Shown piece after piece: positions 17,094 to 25,661 of a stretch of DNA of 64,000 bases. Every line of letters begins with the position of its first letter. Position 1 is the stretch's first letter. The notes below the pieces were generated by a model. The model saw nothing but the letters and a program-made list of their open reading frames with translations. It was not told the origin of the DNA and did not search any database. A program made the translations under genes and the position numbers. The stretch comes from Paenibacillus dauci (lineage in GTDB: Bacteria; Bacillota; Bacilli; Paenibacillales; Paenibacillaceae). The DNA is taken from positions 248,001-312,000 of the forward strand of contig NZ_KQ040798.1 in assembly GCF_000971985.1 (NCBI RefSeq), given 5' to 3'.

Positions 17094-17912
17094 TTACATT
17101 TCTTTCCCGCCAGTGAACGCAATCCCTTTGATAATCTGCTTCTGGAACAGCAGGAAAATGAGCAGAACCGGTACAGCAGCGAGTGCATTGGCAGTCATGG
17201 GCAGCGCGTACTGCTGCACGTAGGAGCTTTGGAACATCGGCAGTCCCAGGGTAATCGTCATGAATGCCTTATCCGAGATCGAGATCAGCGGCCATACATA
17301 ATCATTCCACGCCCCGATAAATGTGAAGATTCCCAGTGCAGCGAGTGCCGGACGAGATAGCGGCAGGAAGATGCGATACCAGATTTTGAAGAAACCGGCA
17401 CCATCGATACGGGCAGCTTCTTCCAGATCCTTAGGTAATCCGTCAAAGAACTGCTTCATGATGAATATCCCCATCGGGCCTGCAACCGCAGGCAGAATAA
17501 GCGATGTGCGCGTACCCAGCAGACCGATATCTCTCATAAACAGGTACAGTGGAATCAATGTGGCTTCAGCCGGAATCATCATCGCCGACAGGAAAAGGAA
17601 AAAGAGTACTTTGCTGCCCGGAAAGCGAATCCGCGAAAAGGCATATGCTGCCATGGAAGATAGCAGTAATACCATCGCTGTAGTGATAACCGATACAATC
17701 AGACTGTTGCCCATCCAGCCGAAGATTGGTGCCTGACTGAGTACTTTGGCATAATTGGCAAACGAGAAATGAAACCCGCCGCCGAAGATCGGCTGACCTT
17801 CGGGAGTGAAGGATAATAGCAGCATCCAGACGATCGGGATCAGGAAAAATACAGCCAGCAGCAGTGCTACAATACGGCTTACATACATATACGCCCGGTT
17901 CATTGTTGTCAT
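17094..17912 (-). CDS. Carbohydrate ABC transporter permease (MalG type)
   Basis: A 272-residue inner-membrane permease of the CUT1 sugar importer class with six membrane segments. The cytoplasmic EAA loop reads EEAARIDGAGFFKIWYRIFL, which docks to the ATPase. No ATPase gene is nearby, so a shared MsmK/MalK-type ATPase encoded elsewhere is expected. The gene lies 14 bases after the partner permease, in an operon with the binding protein. The ATG at 17912 has AAGGAGG nine bases upstream. Confidence 0.93.
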   Translation of the reverse strand: MTTMNRAYMYVSRIVALLLAVFFLIPIVWMLLLSFTPEGQPIFGGGFHFSFANYAKVLSQAPIFGWMGNSLIVSVITTAMVLLLSSMAAYAFSRIRFPGSKVLFFLFLSAMMIPAEATLIPLYLFMRDIGLLGTRTSLILPAVAGPMGIFIMKQFFDGLPKDLEEAARIDGAGFFKIWYRIFLPLSRPALAALGIFTFIGAWNDYVWPLISISDKAFMTITLGLPMFQSSYVQQYALPMTANALAAVPVLLIFLLFQKQIIKGIAFTGGKEM

Positions 17913-17926
17913 TGACCTGTCCCTCC

Positions 17927-18850
17927 TTAGGATTCGAATTTGCGTAGAATCAGTGTCTGCAGTACAGAGATAACCAGAATAACAATCATCAGCACAAAGG
18001 CGATCGCTGATGCATAACCCATCTGGAACGTCTGAAATCCGTTCTCATAAATGGAAAACACGACTGTCTTGGTAGCGCCTGCCGGTCCGCCGCCAGTGAT
18101 CAGCTTGGATTGTCCGAAGATCTTGAAAGAAGCAATCGTCTGCAGTACCACGACCAGGATCGTGATCCGGGACAGGGACGGAAAAGTAATATGCCAGAAT
18201 GTCTGCCAACGATTGGCGCCTTCAATCTGTCCGGCTTCATAGAAAGAAGCAGGAATATCCTGCAATCCTGCCAGGAACAGTACAAATACAAAACCTACTG
18301 TCCACCAGATCGTGGACATGATGATCGAAGCCCAGGCTAGCATCGGCTCGGACAACCAGAAAATCTCGCTATTGATAATACCCAGCGTACGCAGAATCTG
18401 ATTGAACAGACCACTATACGGCTGCAGAAAAATAACCCAGATACTGGAGATCACCGAGACGGATAATACGTACGGCATAAATACAGCAGCCCGAAAAAAA
18501 GCCTGTCCGCGCCGGATACCATGGATCAGCACTGCCAGTAGCAAGCCCACACCACAGATCAGAGGCACACTGACGAGGGTGAACAATACGGTATGCAGCA
18601 GATTGTCGCGGAATTCTTCATCCTGAAGCAGTGTTGTATAGTTGAGGAATCCAATGAACTCCTTATCTCCCAGCAAAGACCAGTCATAAAAGCTGACCCG
18701 CAGTCCGTACAAAATCGGGAATAGCGAGAACAGCAGAAAGAACAGAGTATAGGGCAGTACCATCATGACACCGGTTACCCAGCCCTGGCGGGCCAGTCCT
18801 CTGCTGCCCATAGTCATGCTTTTTTTCTGCGCAATGGATTTGACAGCCAT
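17927..18850 (-). CDS. Carbohydrate ABC transporter permease (MalF type)
   Basis: A 307-residue CUT1 permease with six membrane segments after a basic cytoplasmic N-terminus. The EAA loop is QIEGANRWQTFWHITFPSLS with the preceding ASFYEAG. It forms the transmembrane channel with the MalG-type partner encoded immediately downstream. The binding-protein gene lies upstream, separated by 145 bases with a hairpin, a usual arrangement that favours more binding protein than permease. Confidence 0.93.
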   Translation of the reverse strand: MAVKSIAQKKSMTMGSRGLARQGWVTGVMMVLPYTLFFLLFSLFPILYGLRVSFYDWSLLGDKEFIGFLNYTTLLQDEEFRDNLLHTVLFTLVSVPLICGVGLLLAVLIHGIRRGQAFFRAAVFMPYVLSVSVISSIWVIFLQPYSGLFNQILRTLGIINSEIFWLSEPMLAWASIIMSTIWWTVGFVFVLFLAGLQDIPASFYEAGQIEGANRWQTFWHITFPSLSRITILVVVLQTIASFKIFGQSKLITGGGPAGATKTVVFSIYENGFQTFQMGYASAIAFVLMIVILVISVLQTLILRKFES

Positions 18851-18945
18851 TATAATGCCCCCTTCTATTTAGATATAATCCGGTACCTTATGATTGTTCG
18901 GCGTGGCACCGGTATCATTGTCTTAGCAAAATGTTCGTACAGATG

Positions 18946-18987
18946 GAGAAAGCGGAATCGGCAGCTGCCTTTTCCGCTCTGTTTCTC
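18946..18987 (-). terminator. Hairpin between binding-protein and permease genes
   Basis: GAGAAAGCGGAA and TTCCGCTCTGTTTCTC form an imperfect stem just after the binding-protein stop. There is no strong T-run, so partial termination or protection of the upstream mRNA is more likely than full termination. Confidence 0.55.
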
Positions 18988-18995
18988 CTTCAGGC

Positions 18996-20288
18996 TTACT
19001 GGCCTATCGTTTTGTCAATAACGGCATTGGATTTTTCCAGCGTGGTAGCTGGGTCCTGCTTGCCTGCCATCATTTTCTCGAATTCTTTGATCACATTATC
19101 GTTCACCTGACCCTGCTTTTCGTTACGAGGCCAGTATTTGACGAAGTCAGCAGACTGCGAATAGTCACTACGATATGGCATGTCCTTGAATTCAGGTGAA
19201 TCCAGTACTTTGTTTACACTCGGGATATGACCGGCTTTGGCCCACATCTCACCATTCTGGGCGAGCCAGTTGGCGAACGTCAGTGCAGCCTGCTGCTTGG
19301 CAGGATCTTCTTTGCTGTGCTTGGGAAGAGCCAGTGTGTGGGAATCTCCCCATGTGGCTGGCTGATCATAGATTTGCGGCATCGGTACGACGCCAAAGTC
19401 CAGACCTTCGATATTTTCAAATGCACCTGTACTCCATACACCAGTGATTACAATGGCAGCTTTTTGATCCTGGAACAGTTTGACGGCATCATTGACATTT
19501 GGCGGAATCAACTTGGATGTATATAGGCTATTCACATATTCCAATGCTTTCAGAGCTTCGGGATTATTCAGTTCGGCTTTGCCATTGGCATCGTAGAACT
19601 TGCCTCCACCAGTCAGCTGGTTATAGAATCCCCAGAACATCCAGTAGGCATCAATACGTACGCTTGGTTGGGCTAGCGGCGCTACATCTGCTGGAACAGC
19701 ATTTTTGATCTTGGTCAGGAATTCCGTGAATCCTTCGGGAGACTGTTCAAAGGAAGGCTTGCCGTCTTTCAGTACACCGGCTTGTTCCAGATATTTTTTG
19801 TTGTAATACATAACAATCGCATGAGTATCGAGTGGAATGGAATAATGCTTGTTATCGTAGATGGTCGATTCCAGAATCGTCGGGTTAAAGTCTTCCCATT
19901 TGACGCCGGCAGATGATGCCAGATCGTCAAGCGGTGTCACATAACCGGATGGAACGAACTGCGGCATGCGTGAGGAGTGAAGCACGGCCAGATCAGGAGC
20001 CTGATCCGAAGCCAGGGACGTCTGCAGCTTGGTATAATAATCTTCCGAGCGGTTACTCAGCTGCTCTACCTGAATGTCTTTATTTTCCTGATTGAACTTA
20101 TCAATCATAGCGGTCATGAATTCACCATCACCACCACTGAATGGTGTCCAGAACGTGATTTTGGTCTTGCCTCCGGTCTCTTTGCCTTCGGTACTTTGTG
20201 AAGGCTGGCTGCCTCCTGCGCAGGCGGATAATACGAGCATGATAGCCAGCAGCAGTATGCCAGTCGATATAAATTTATTTCTTCTCAT
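18996..20288 (-). CDS. Sugar-binding lipoprotein of the ABC importer
   Basis: A 430-residue extracellular solute-binding protein (family 1). The signal peptide ends in the lipobox LSAC, so it is lipid-anchored. The mature part starts KITFWTPFSGGDGEF and keeps family elements such as DLAVLHSSRMPQFV, IPLDTHAIVMYYNKKYLE and AIVITGVWSTGAFE. It delivers an oligosaccharide to the two permeases downstream. It is clearly paralogous to the tethered protein encoded at 24018-25361. A long inverted repeat that could bury its ribosome binding site, and a cre-like site, lie just upstream. Confidence 0.92.
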   Translation of the reverse strand: MRRNKFISTGILLLAIMLVLSACAGGSQPSQSTEGKETGGKTKITFWTPFSGGDGEFMTAMIDKFNQENKDIQVEQLSNRSEDYYTKLQTSLASDQAPDLAVLHSSRMPQFVPSGYVTPLDDLASSAGVKWEDFNPTILESTIYDNKHYSIPLDTHAIVMYYNKKYLEQAGVLKDGKPSFEQSPEGFTEFLTKIKNAVPADVAPLAQPSVRIDAYWMFWGFYNQLTGGGKFYDANGKAELNNPEALKALEYVNSLYTSKLIPPNVNDAVKLFQDQKAAIVITGVWSTGAFENIEGLDFGVVPMPQIYDQPATWGDSHTLALPKHSKEDPAKQQAALTFANWLAQNGEMWAKAGHIPSVNKVLDSPEFKDMPYRSDYSQSADFVKYWPRNEKQGQVNDNVIKEFEKMMAGKQDPATTLEKSNAVIDKTIGQ

Positions 20289-20294
20289 TACAAA

Positions 20295-20378
20295 ACCTCC
20301 CTGTATGTTTTAAGATGGATGATGCGCCGTTTCTTAATTGCTAGCGCTTACATTACTTATCTTAAAATACAGGGAGGT
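20295..20378 (-). promoter_or_regulatory. Long inverted repeat covering the ribosome binding site of the binding-protein gene
   Basis: ACCTCCCTGTATGTTTTAAG (20295-) pairs with CTTAAAATACAGGGAGGT (to 20378), about 20 bp with two extra bases in one arm. On the minus-strand mRNA the 3' arm contains GGGAGGT, the ribosome binding site of the gene starting at 20288. If transcription starts upstream of 20378, the site would be sequestered. Confidence 0.6.
20339..20352. promoter_or_regulatory. cre-like site in the binding-protein leader
   Basis: TGCTAGCGCTTACA matches the CcpA consensus TGWNANCGNTNWCA with one mismatch. It lies inside the loop of the inverted repeat, about 50 bases before the start codon, which fits carbon catabolite repression of the importer. 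Confidence 0.55.
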
Positions 20379-20504
20379 CCTGAACCATGACGCTTTTTTC
20401 GATAGTATGGACATATATTTGGGTTCTGTCTTTTGATAGATGTTCATGTCTGCTTAGATAGCAGCCACTAACAGCATAACGATAGATATAGCAGTTCAAA
20501 AAAA

Positions 20505-22109
20505 TCAGACCGGATTCGAAAGGCTGCGCCTGTGCTCACGGTACTGTTTGGGTGTCATCTGGGTCTCGGCTTTGAATACGCGGTTAAAATGCCGGATATT
20601 CACAAAGCCGGTCTCGATCGCAATACCGGATATCTTCTCATCCGTATGCACCAATCTGCGAATCGCTTCGCGGATACGTATATCAGTTAACACTTCAATA
20701 AAGGATCTTCCCAGACGCGTCTTGAACAGACTGCTCAAATACGAAGCATTGAGATATACCTTTTCTGCCATCAGACCGAGTGTAATCGGTTCTGCATAAT
20801 GCTCTTCCATATATTCGACTACCTGATCCACCGCATGAGTTACATGCCCTTCACGATGCCGGATCAATTGGTACAGCGCATAGAGCTGTCCACTACAGTA
20901 ATTGGCCAGCTCCCGGCGATCATTGATCATCCATACTTCCTGCAGCGTATGACCAATATCGCCGCCCTGCAGCCAGTTTTCCACGATACCATAATCCAGT
21001 GCAATCTCGTAACATTCCATCATAATCCGGCTGATCTGCTGCTGTACGATCTGCGGCTGACTAATCTGGCGGCACAGCCGATCGATAAACTCCTGCACCT
21101 GCCGATTCAGTTGACCGACATCTGCCTGGGACAACAGCTGCTCCAGAAAATGCCTGTCCGCTGCCGGCAAACGAACCGGATGTACCGATTGCCCACTCTC
21201 GGCTGACGATGGATAGATCAGAACCCGGTCGCCGCCAGTGGTCAGCCGGTATAGCAGTGCAACTTCCGCTTCACGATAAGAACGCGGAACCCACTCCAGA
21301 TCTGCCGCTTCCCGCCCAATGCCGACGGTAATCGTGAGCTGGGAGAGACGCTTGATCGTACGTACCAGCTGACCGGCCTGCTGACGTATACGGGCTTCGG
21401 CATCCTCCGTATGCTCCGCCTGAATCAGCGTCACTACACGGTGCTGTTCCATAAAGGTATAGCCGTTCCCGTCTGCCAAAATAATCTCCCGTACCAACTG
21501 CTGAATATACAACAAAAACAGCTCCGGGTCGGTCTGATGATAACGCTGCTCGGCAACAGAACTTCGATCCAGTTGAGCGATCAGGCAGTATACTTTTTTG
21601 CCGTCAAAAGACAATCCGGCTTCTTCCAGCAGTTCTGCTGCATCATAAGCTACCCGACCATGTACAATGCCCGATAACAGCTGTTGCCGCATCAACTGCT
21701 CTGCCGGCCGACTAACCGGACGTACAGACTCACGGGAAGCCAGCTCTGTATCAATTCGGTTCAGCGCTGCATACAGTTCATCCTTTTGTACCGGCTTCAG
21801 TAAATAATCACGCGCACCACTGCGAATGGAACTGCGTGCATATTCAAAATCATTATATCCGCTGAGTACGATACAGCAGATATCCGGATACTGCTCGGCT
21901 ACTGCAGCTTGCAGCTGTATACCATCCATACGCGGCATACGAATATCGGTAATGACCAGCTCGGGTTGGTGCTCCCGGATCATCTCTAATGCTTCCATAC
22001 CATCCCTGGCTTCGCCGCATACTTCCCATTTCAGATCAAATCCCTGAATCAAATGGCGTATTCCTTTACGGAAAATCATCTCATCGTCTACAACAAGTAC
22101 TTTATACAT
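20505..22109 (-). CDS. AraC-type response regulator (YesN-like)
   Basis: A 534-residue two-component regulator: a receiver domain (1-120) with DDE, phospho-acceptor D55 in LVITDIRMP and lysine in YLLKPVQ; a middle region of about 290 residues; and a C-terminal AraC DNA-binding domain (about 430-525) with VYLNASYLSSLFKTRLG and ISGIAIETGFVNIRHFNRVF. It should activate the ABC importer genes that lie immediately downstream on the same strand. The kinase gene lies upstream, separated by 138 bases. Confidence 0.92.
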   Translation of the reverse strand: MYKVLVVDDEMIFRKGIRHLIQGFDLKWEVCGEARDGMEALEMIREHQPELVITDIRMPRMDGIQLQAAVAEQYPDICCIVLSGYNDFEYARSSIRSGARDYLLKPVQKDELYAALNRIDTELASRESVRPVSRPAEQLMRQQLLSGIVHGRVAYDAAELLEEAGLSFDGKKVYCLIAQLDRSSVAEQRYHQTDPELFLLYIQQLVREIILADGNGYTFMEQHRVVTLIQAEHTEDAEARIRQQAGQLVRTIKRLSQLTITVGIGREAADLEWVPRSYREAEVALLYRLTTGGDRVLIYPSSAESGQSVHPVRLPAADRHFLEQLLSQADVGQLNRQVQEFIDRLCRQISQPQIVQQQISRIMMECYEIALDYGIVENWLQGGDIGHTLQEVWMINDRRELANYCSGQLYALYQLIRHREGHVTHAVDQVVEYMEEHYAEPITLGLMAEKVYLNASYLSSLFKTRLGRSFIEVLTDIRIREAIRRLVHTDEKISGIAIETGFVNIRHFNRVFKAETQMTPKQYREHRRSLSNPV

Positions 22110-22247
22110 TACATATGCCCCTTTCTCTTGATAACTCGTAATCTTTCTCTACTATTCGAGTGACCTATTTATATACTTATTTATTTTATATCTATTTATC
22201 TATTCACTGGATTTATCACGTTGGATACCATTCCTTTACTGCTCGTA

Positions 22248-24014
22248 TCAGGAAAATGGGATGCATATCCTCACCTGCAGACCGCCTTGCTCCAGATTGT
22301 ACAGACGCAGCCCATATTCCTGGCCATAACGCAGCACAATCCGGCGATGTACATTGACCAGTCCATGTCCACCCGGCCCTTCCGGCAGTACTCCCTTGTT
22401 CATTTTGTCATACTGATCGGCAAGCTCCTGCTTTTCCATCCCTGGTCCATTGTCCTGCACGATAATCTGCATGCTGCCTGCTTCCCGGCGAACAGTGATG
22501 ATGATGTGCACATCTCCGCGTCCTCTTTCCAGTCCGTGAACGATTGCATTTTCTACAACCGGCTGCAGCGTCAGCCGTATGATAGGACAGTTCAGCCACT
22601 CTTCCGGTGCATTCACTTCATAAGACAGACGTTCTCCATAGCGAATCTGCTGTATCGCCAGATAACCCTGTACATGATCCAGCTCCTGCGCAATCGTCAC
22701 GTCCGTATGCTCGCCGCCGATACTATAACGCAGCAGTGCACTGAGATGACCGGTCATCTGCACAATCTCCCGATTATCTTCCAGCTCGGCATACATACTG
22801 ATCGATCCAAGGGTATTATACAGAAAATGCGGATTGATCTGACTTTGCAGCGAGGCAATCTGTGCATTTTTCTCCCGAATCTCTGTTTCGTACAGTCGGT
22901 AGGTTAATTGTCCCAGCCGGGAGACCATCATATTAAAGGCACGACTGAGATGGCCGATTTCATCCGTATTTCTCGCCGGCAGTTCGATATCGAACTGTCC
23001 TCGCTCCACCAGCTTCATCGAATCGCGTAGTCGGCTGAGCGGACGGGTAATACGCATCGAATGAATGACCGACAGCAGTACAGACAGAATCAGACACAGG
23101 CCGCCCAGCCAGATCATTTGCTGATTGATCCGGCTCGCATCCTGCAGTAGTACCGATAGAGGAACTGCCTGCAGCACGGTCCAGCCGGTGACCGGCGAAG
23201 TCTGATAGGTCAGCAGTACAGGCTGACCATTATTGTCCAGCGTGAGCGTGCCCTCTCCCCTATAGCTGGCAAGTACCTGATTGGTTAATGCAAATGAAGG
23301 ACTGCGATAAATGTACTTTCCCTGCTGATCCACCATTGCAAATGCGGAAGTCTGCGAACTCTCCAGATTGCGTATACGCTGGATCAGCGCTTCCTTCGGT
23401 ACATCAATCACCAGCGTGCCAAGCGGACGTCCATTCTCCAGACTGCGAATCTGGCGAATAATCGAGAACACTTCGTAGGTTGAGCCATTATCCGACAAGA
23501 GAGAATGAGGAGCGGCAAAATACCCTTTACCTGTCACTTCGGCTCCAGCTGGCACGACACGATCTTGATCTGCAGCTTCAGCAAATCGTCCTGGACTATC
23601 CGGAAGCTCTACATAGGAGCGGGCATGCGCTGATAATAGCGAGACTCCGGCCACATCGACCCGTCCATTCACCAGAATCCGTCGGACAAAGCTTTCCAGC
23701 AGCAGCCTCTGATCATATATATCCCCGTTCAGATGATCTGTACCGCTCTGCTCCAGATAATTCAGCAGTTCCGGCGACTGATACGGTGTTACTGACAGCA
23801 GAACCAGCTCATTCATAAAAGCATCCGTATTAGCTGTAAATTCCCGTACCACATCAGCCTGATATCTGCCGACATTCGCCTGAATGGAATTGGAATATCC
23901 GATACTGCTGATCCAGGACGAGATAATGAGTGGTATAGAGATTAGTACGGTATTCATCAGAATCAGGCGATTGACCAGTCGCATATTTTTCCATCGTTTC
24001 AGCCATTTTCTCAT
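22248..24014 (-). CDS. Sensor histidine kinase (YesM-like)
   Basis: A 588-residue membrane kinase: first helix at about 15-37, an extracellular Cache-like domain (40-280), second helix at about 295-315, a HAMP domain (about 316-368), and a His_kinase/HATPase module. The phosphorylated histidine lies in QINPHFLYNTLGSI. The ATP-binding site includes VENAIVHGLERG, DNGPGM and GHGLVNV. It starts three bases after the stop of the tethered sugar-binding protein, with AAAGGAG inside that gene's end. The two are therefore probably made together, and the binding protein may present ligand to this sensor. Confidence 0.93.
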   Translation of the reverse strand: MRKWLKRWKNMRLVNRLILMNTVLISIPLIISSWISSIGYSNSIQANVGRYQADVVREFTANTDAFMNELVLLSVTPYQSPELLNYLEQSGTDHLNGDIYDQRLLLESFVRRILVNGRVDVAGVSLLSAHARSYVELPDSPGRFAEAADQDRVVPAGAEVTGKGYFAAPHSLLSDNGSTYEVFSIIRQIRSLENGRPLGTLVIDVPKEALIQRIRNLESSQTSAFAMVDQQGKYIYRSPSFALTNQVLASYRGEGTLTLDNNGQPVLLTYQTSPVTGWTVLQAVPLSVLLQDASRINQQMIWLGGLCLILSVLLSVIHSMRITRPLSRLRDSMKLVERGQFDIELPARNTDEIGHLSRAFNMMVSRLGQLTYRLYETEIREKNAQIASLQSQINPHFLYNTLGSISMYAELEDNREIVQMTGHLSALLRYSIGGEHTDVTIAQELDHVQGYLAIQQIRYGERLSYEVNAPEEWLNCPIIRLTLQPVVENAIVHGLERGRGDVHIIITVRREAGSMQIIVQDNGPGMEKQELADQYDKMNKGVLPEGPGGHGLVNVHRRIVLRYGQEYGLRLYNLEQGGLQVRICIPFS

Positions 24015-24017
24015 GAT

Positions 24018-25361
24018 TTACTCCTTTAAAATGCCATTGATCAGAGGCTCCAGTCGATTCAGCATCTGATCGACCGTCTGCTTGCCATACCAGAGCTTCT
24101 CCAGTTCATTGACGAGTGCATCGCTGACTTCGCTCTGCTTGGGATGCTCTGGGAAATACTCCACACTATTCGCGGCTCCTGCATATTCCCGCCGATAAGG
24201 CAGCGATAGATAAGCTTCCGATGCTGCCTGGTCGCGTACAGCAGGTACATGCCCAGCCTTGCCCCATACTGCCCCATGCTCTGTCAGCCACTGTGCAAAT
24301 TTCAGCGCTGCAGCAAGACGCTCGGGATTCTGTGCACTGTGTGCCGGAAATGCCAGTGTATGCGCATCTCCCCAGGAACCAGGCTGATCATAAATTTGTG
24401 GAAAAGGCATCACCCCAAAATCCAATCCGTCTACCTGCTCAAACGAGCCGATCGACCATACACCGAGAAATAGTAGTGCCGCGCGTCCCTGGGCAAACTG
24501 GCTGGTCGCATTGCTAATATCCGGCGGGATCAACTTCTGATCATACAAGGAAGCGACCAGCTCCAGCGACTGGCGCGCAGCCGGCATATTCAATGCTGCC
24601 CGGCTGCCATCCGGAGTATACAATACACCCCCGTCCTGCATCTGTGCATAGAGTGACCACCATAGCCAGAGCGAATCAATCCTCACATTCGGCACTGCCA
24701 GCGGTGCTACATCCTCAGGTACCTTGCGCTGTATCGTCTGCAAGAATTCCATAAACCCTTTTTCTCCGGGCTTCATAATGACCTGTCCATCCTTGTAGAC
24801 GCCTGCCTGCTGCAGCCATTTTTTGTTGTAATACAGCACACTAAAATGAGTATCCAGTGGCAGACCATAATGATTGCCCTTGATGACTGTACGCTGCAGA
24901 ATCGATGGATTATAACGCTCCCACTGTACACCGGCAGATGAAGCAGCAGAGCTGATATCCGTGATAAACCGGGCAGGTACATACTGCGCATACATCGAAG
25001 CATGGACGACCGCCACATCCGGTGCTTCCTCGGTCACAATCGCTGTAGATAGCTTGGTATAATAATCGTCCAGCTTATTATTTTTCATCGTTACCCGGAT
25101 ATGATCGGGATTCTGATCGTTATACTGCTGAACCAGCTCTTGCATAAATGAAATATCTCCGCCGCTAAATGGTGTCCAGAATGTAATTGATATTGTTTTT
25201 TCAATTTCTCCCTCTGCTGCTGACGGGGTGATCGTATCATGCCTGCGGTTCGATTCCAGTGCATACACACTATAAGCCAGCAGCAAAAGCAGCACTGCTG
25301 CTACCGCCAGTATCCACAGCCTGCGTCCGAGACTTCCATAATATTTCCGTTGCTGCCGCAT
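24018..25361 (-). CDS. Tethered sugar-binding protein, probable sensor subunit
   Basis: A 447-residue solute-binding-family protein. Instead of a lipobox it has an uncleaved-looking helix (LWILAVAAVLLLLLAYSVYA) with no cysteine, so it is probably anchored by this helix. The mature part parallels the importer lipoprotein over its whole length (TISITFWTPFSGGDISFMQE, LDTHFSVLYYNKKWLQQAGV, DGLDFGVMPFPQIYDQPGSW). It is cotranscribed with the kinase and regulator rather than the permeases. I infer that it acts as an extracytoplasmic ligand sensor, as XylFII-type proteins do for LytS/YesM kinases. A second binding protein for the same importer is the alternative. Confidence 0.8.
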   Translation of the reverse strand: MRQQRKYYGSLGRRLWILAVAAVLLLLLAYSVYALESNRRHDTITPSAAEGEIEKTISITFWTPFSGGDISFMQELVQQYNDQNPDHIRVTMKNNKLDDYYTKLSTAIVTEEAPDVAVVHASMYAQYVPARFITDISSAASSAGVQWERYNPSILQRTVIKGNHYGLPLDTHFSVLYYNKKWLQQAGVYKDGQVIMKPGEKGFMEFLQTIQRKVPEDVAPLAVPNVRIDSLWLWWSLYAQMQDGGVLYTPDGSRAALNMPAARQSLELVASLYDQKLIPPDISNATSQFAQGRAALLFLGVWSIGSFEQVDGLDFGVMPFPQIYDQPGSWGDAHTLAFPAHSAQNPERLAAALKFAQWLTEHGAVWGKAGHVPAVRDQAASEAYLSLPYRREYAGAANSVEYFPEHPKQSEVSDALVNELEKLWYGKQTVDQMLNRLEPLINGILKE

Positions 25362-25661
25362 CGGCTGCCTCCTTTATCAAATAAAATGTATATATCGTAT
25401 ACACTGTTTCTGTCTGAATAACGGTTATCCTAATTCCTGTACAATTCTGTAGATGAGAGATGGACTAATATCGATATCGTTCAACAACATCTGCCTGTTG
25501 GCAAGGAAGTATAACCTCTTCTTTCCTTTTTGGGAATGTGCTGCGCAATAATCTCCAATGGAATGTCCATTCTTCCAAAATATTGTCCTGTTCGCTGGAA
25601 GAGGTCTACTGTAGAGTTCTAAATGTAAGCGTTTTAATAATTCAAGAGAGGGGTTGGCTGA
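25362..25661. promoter_or_regulatory. Divergent promoter region with cre-like site
   Basis: A 300-base gap between the sensor operon and the GH43 gene. TGTAAGCGTTTTAA at 25624-25637 matches the CcpA cre consensus except in the penultimate base and stands about 25 bases before the GH43 start, a position suited to repression. No gene is seen. Confidence 0.5.
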
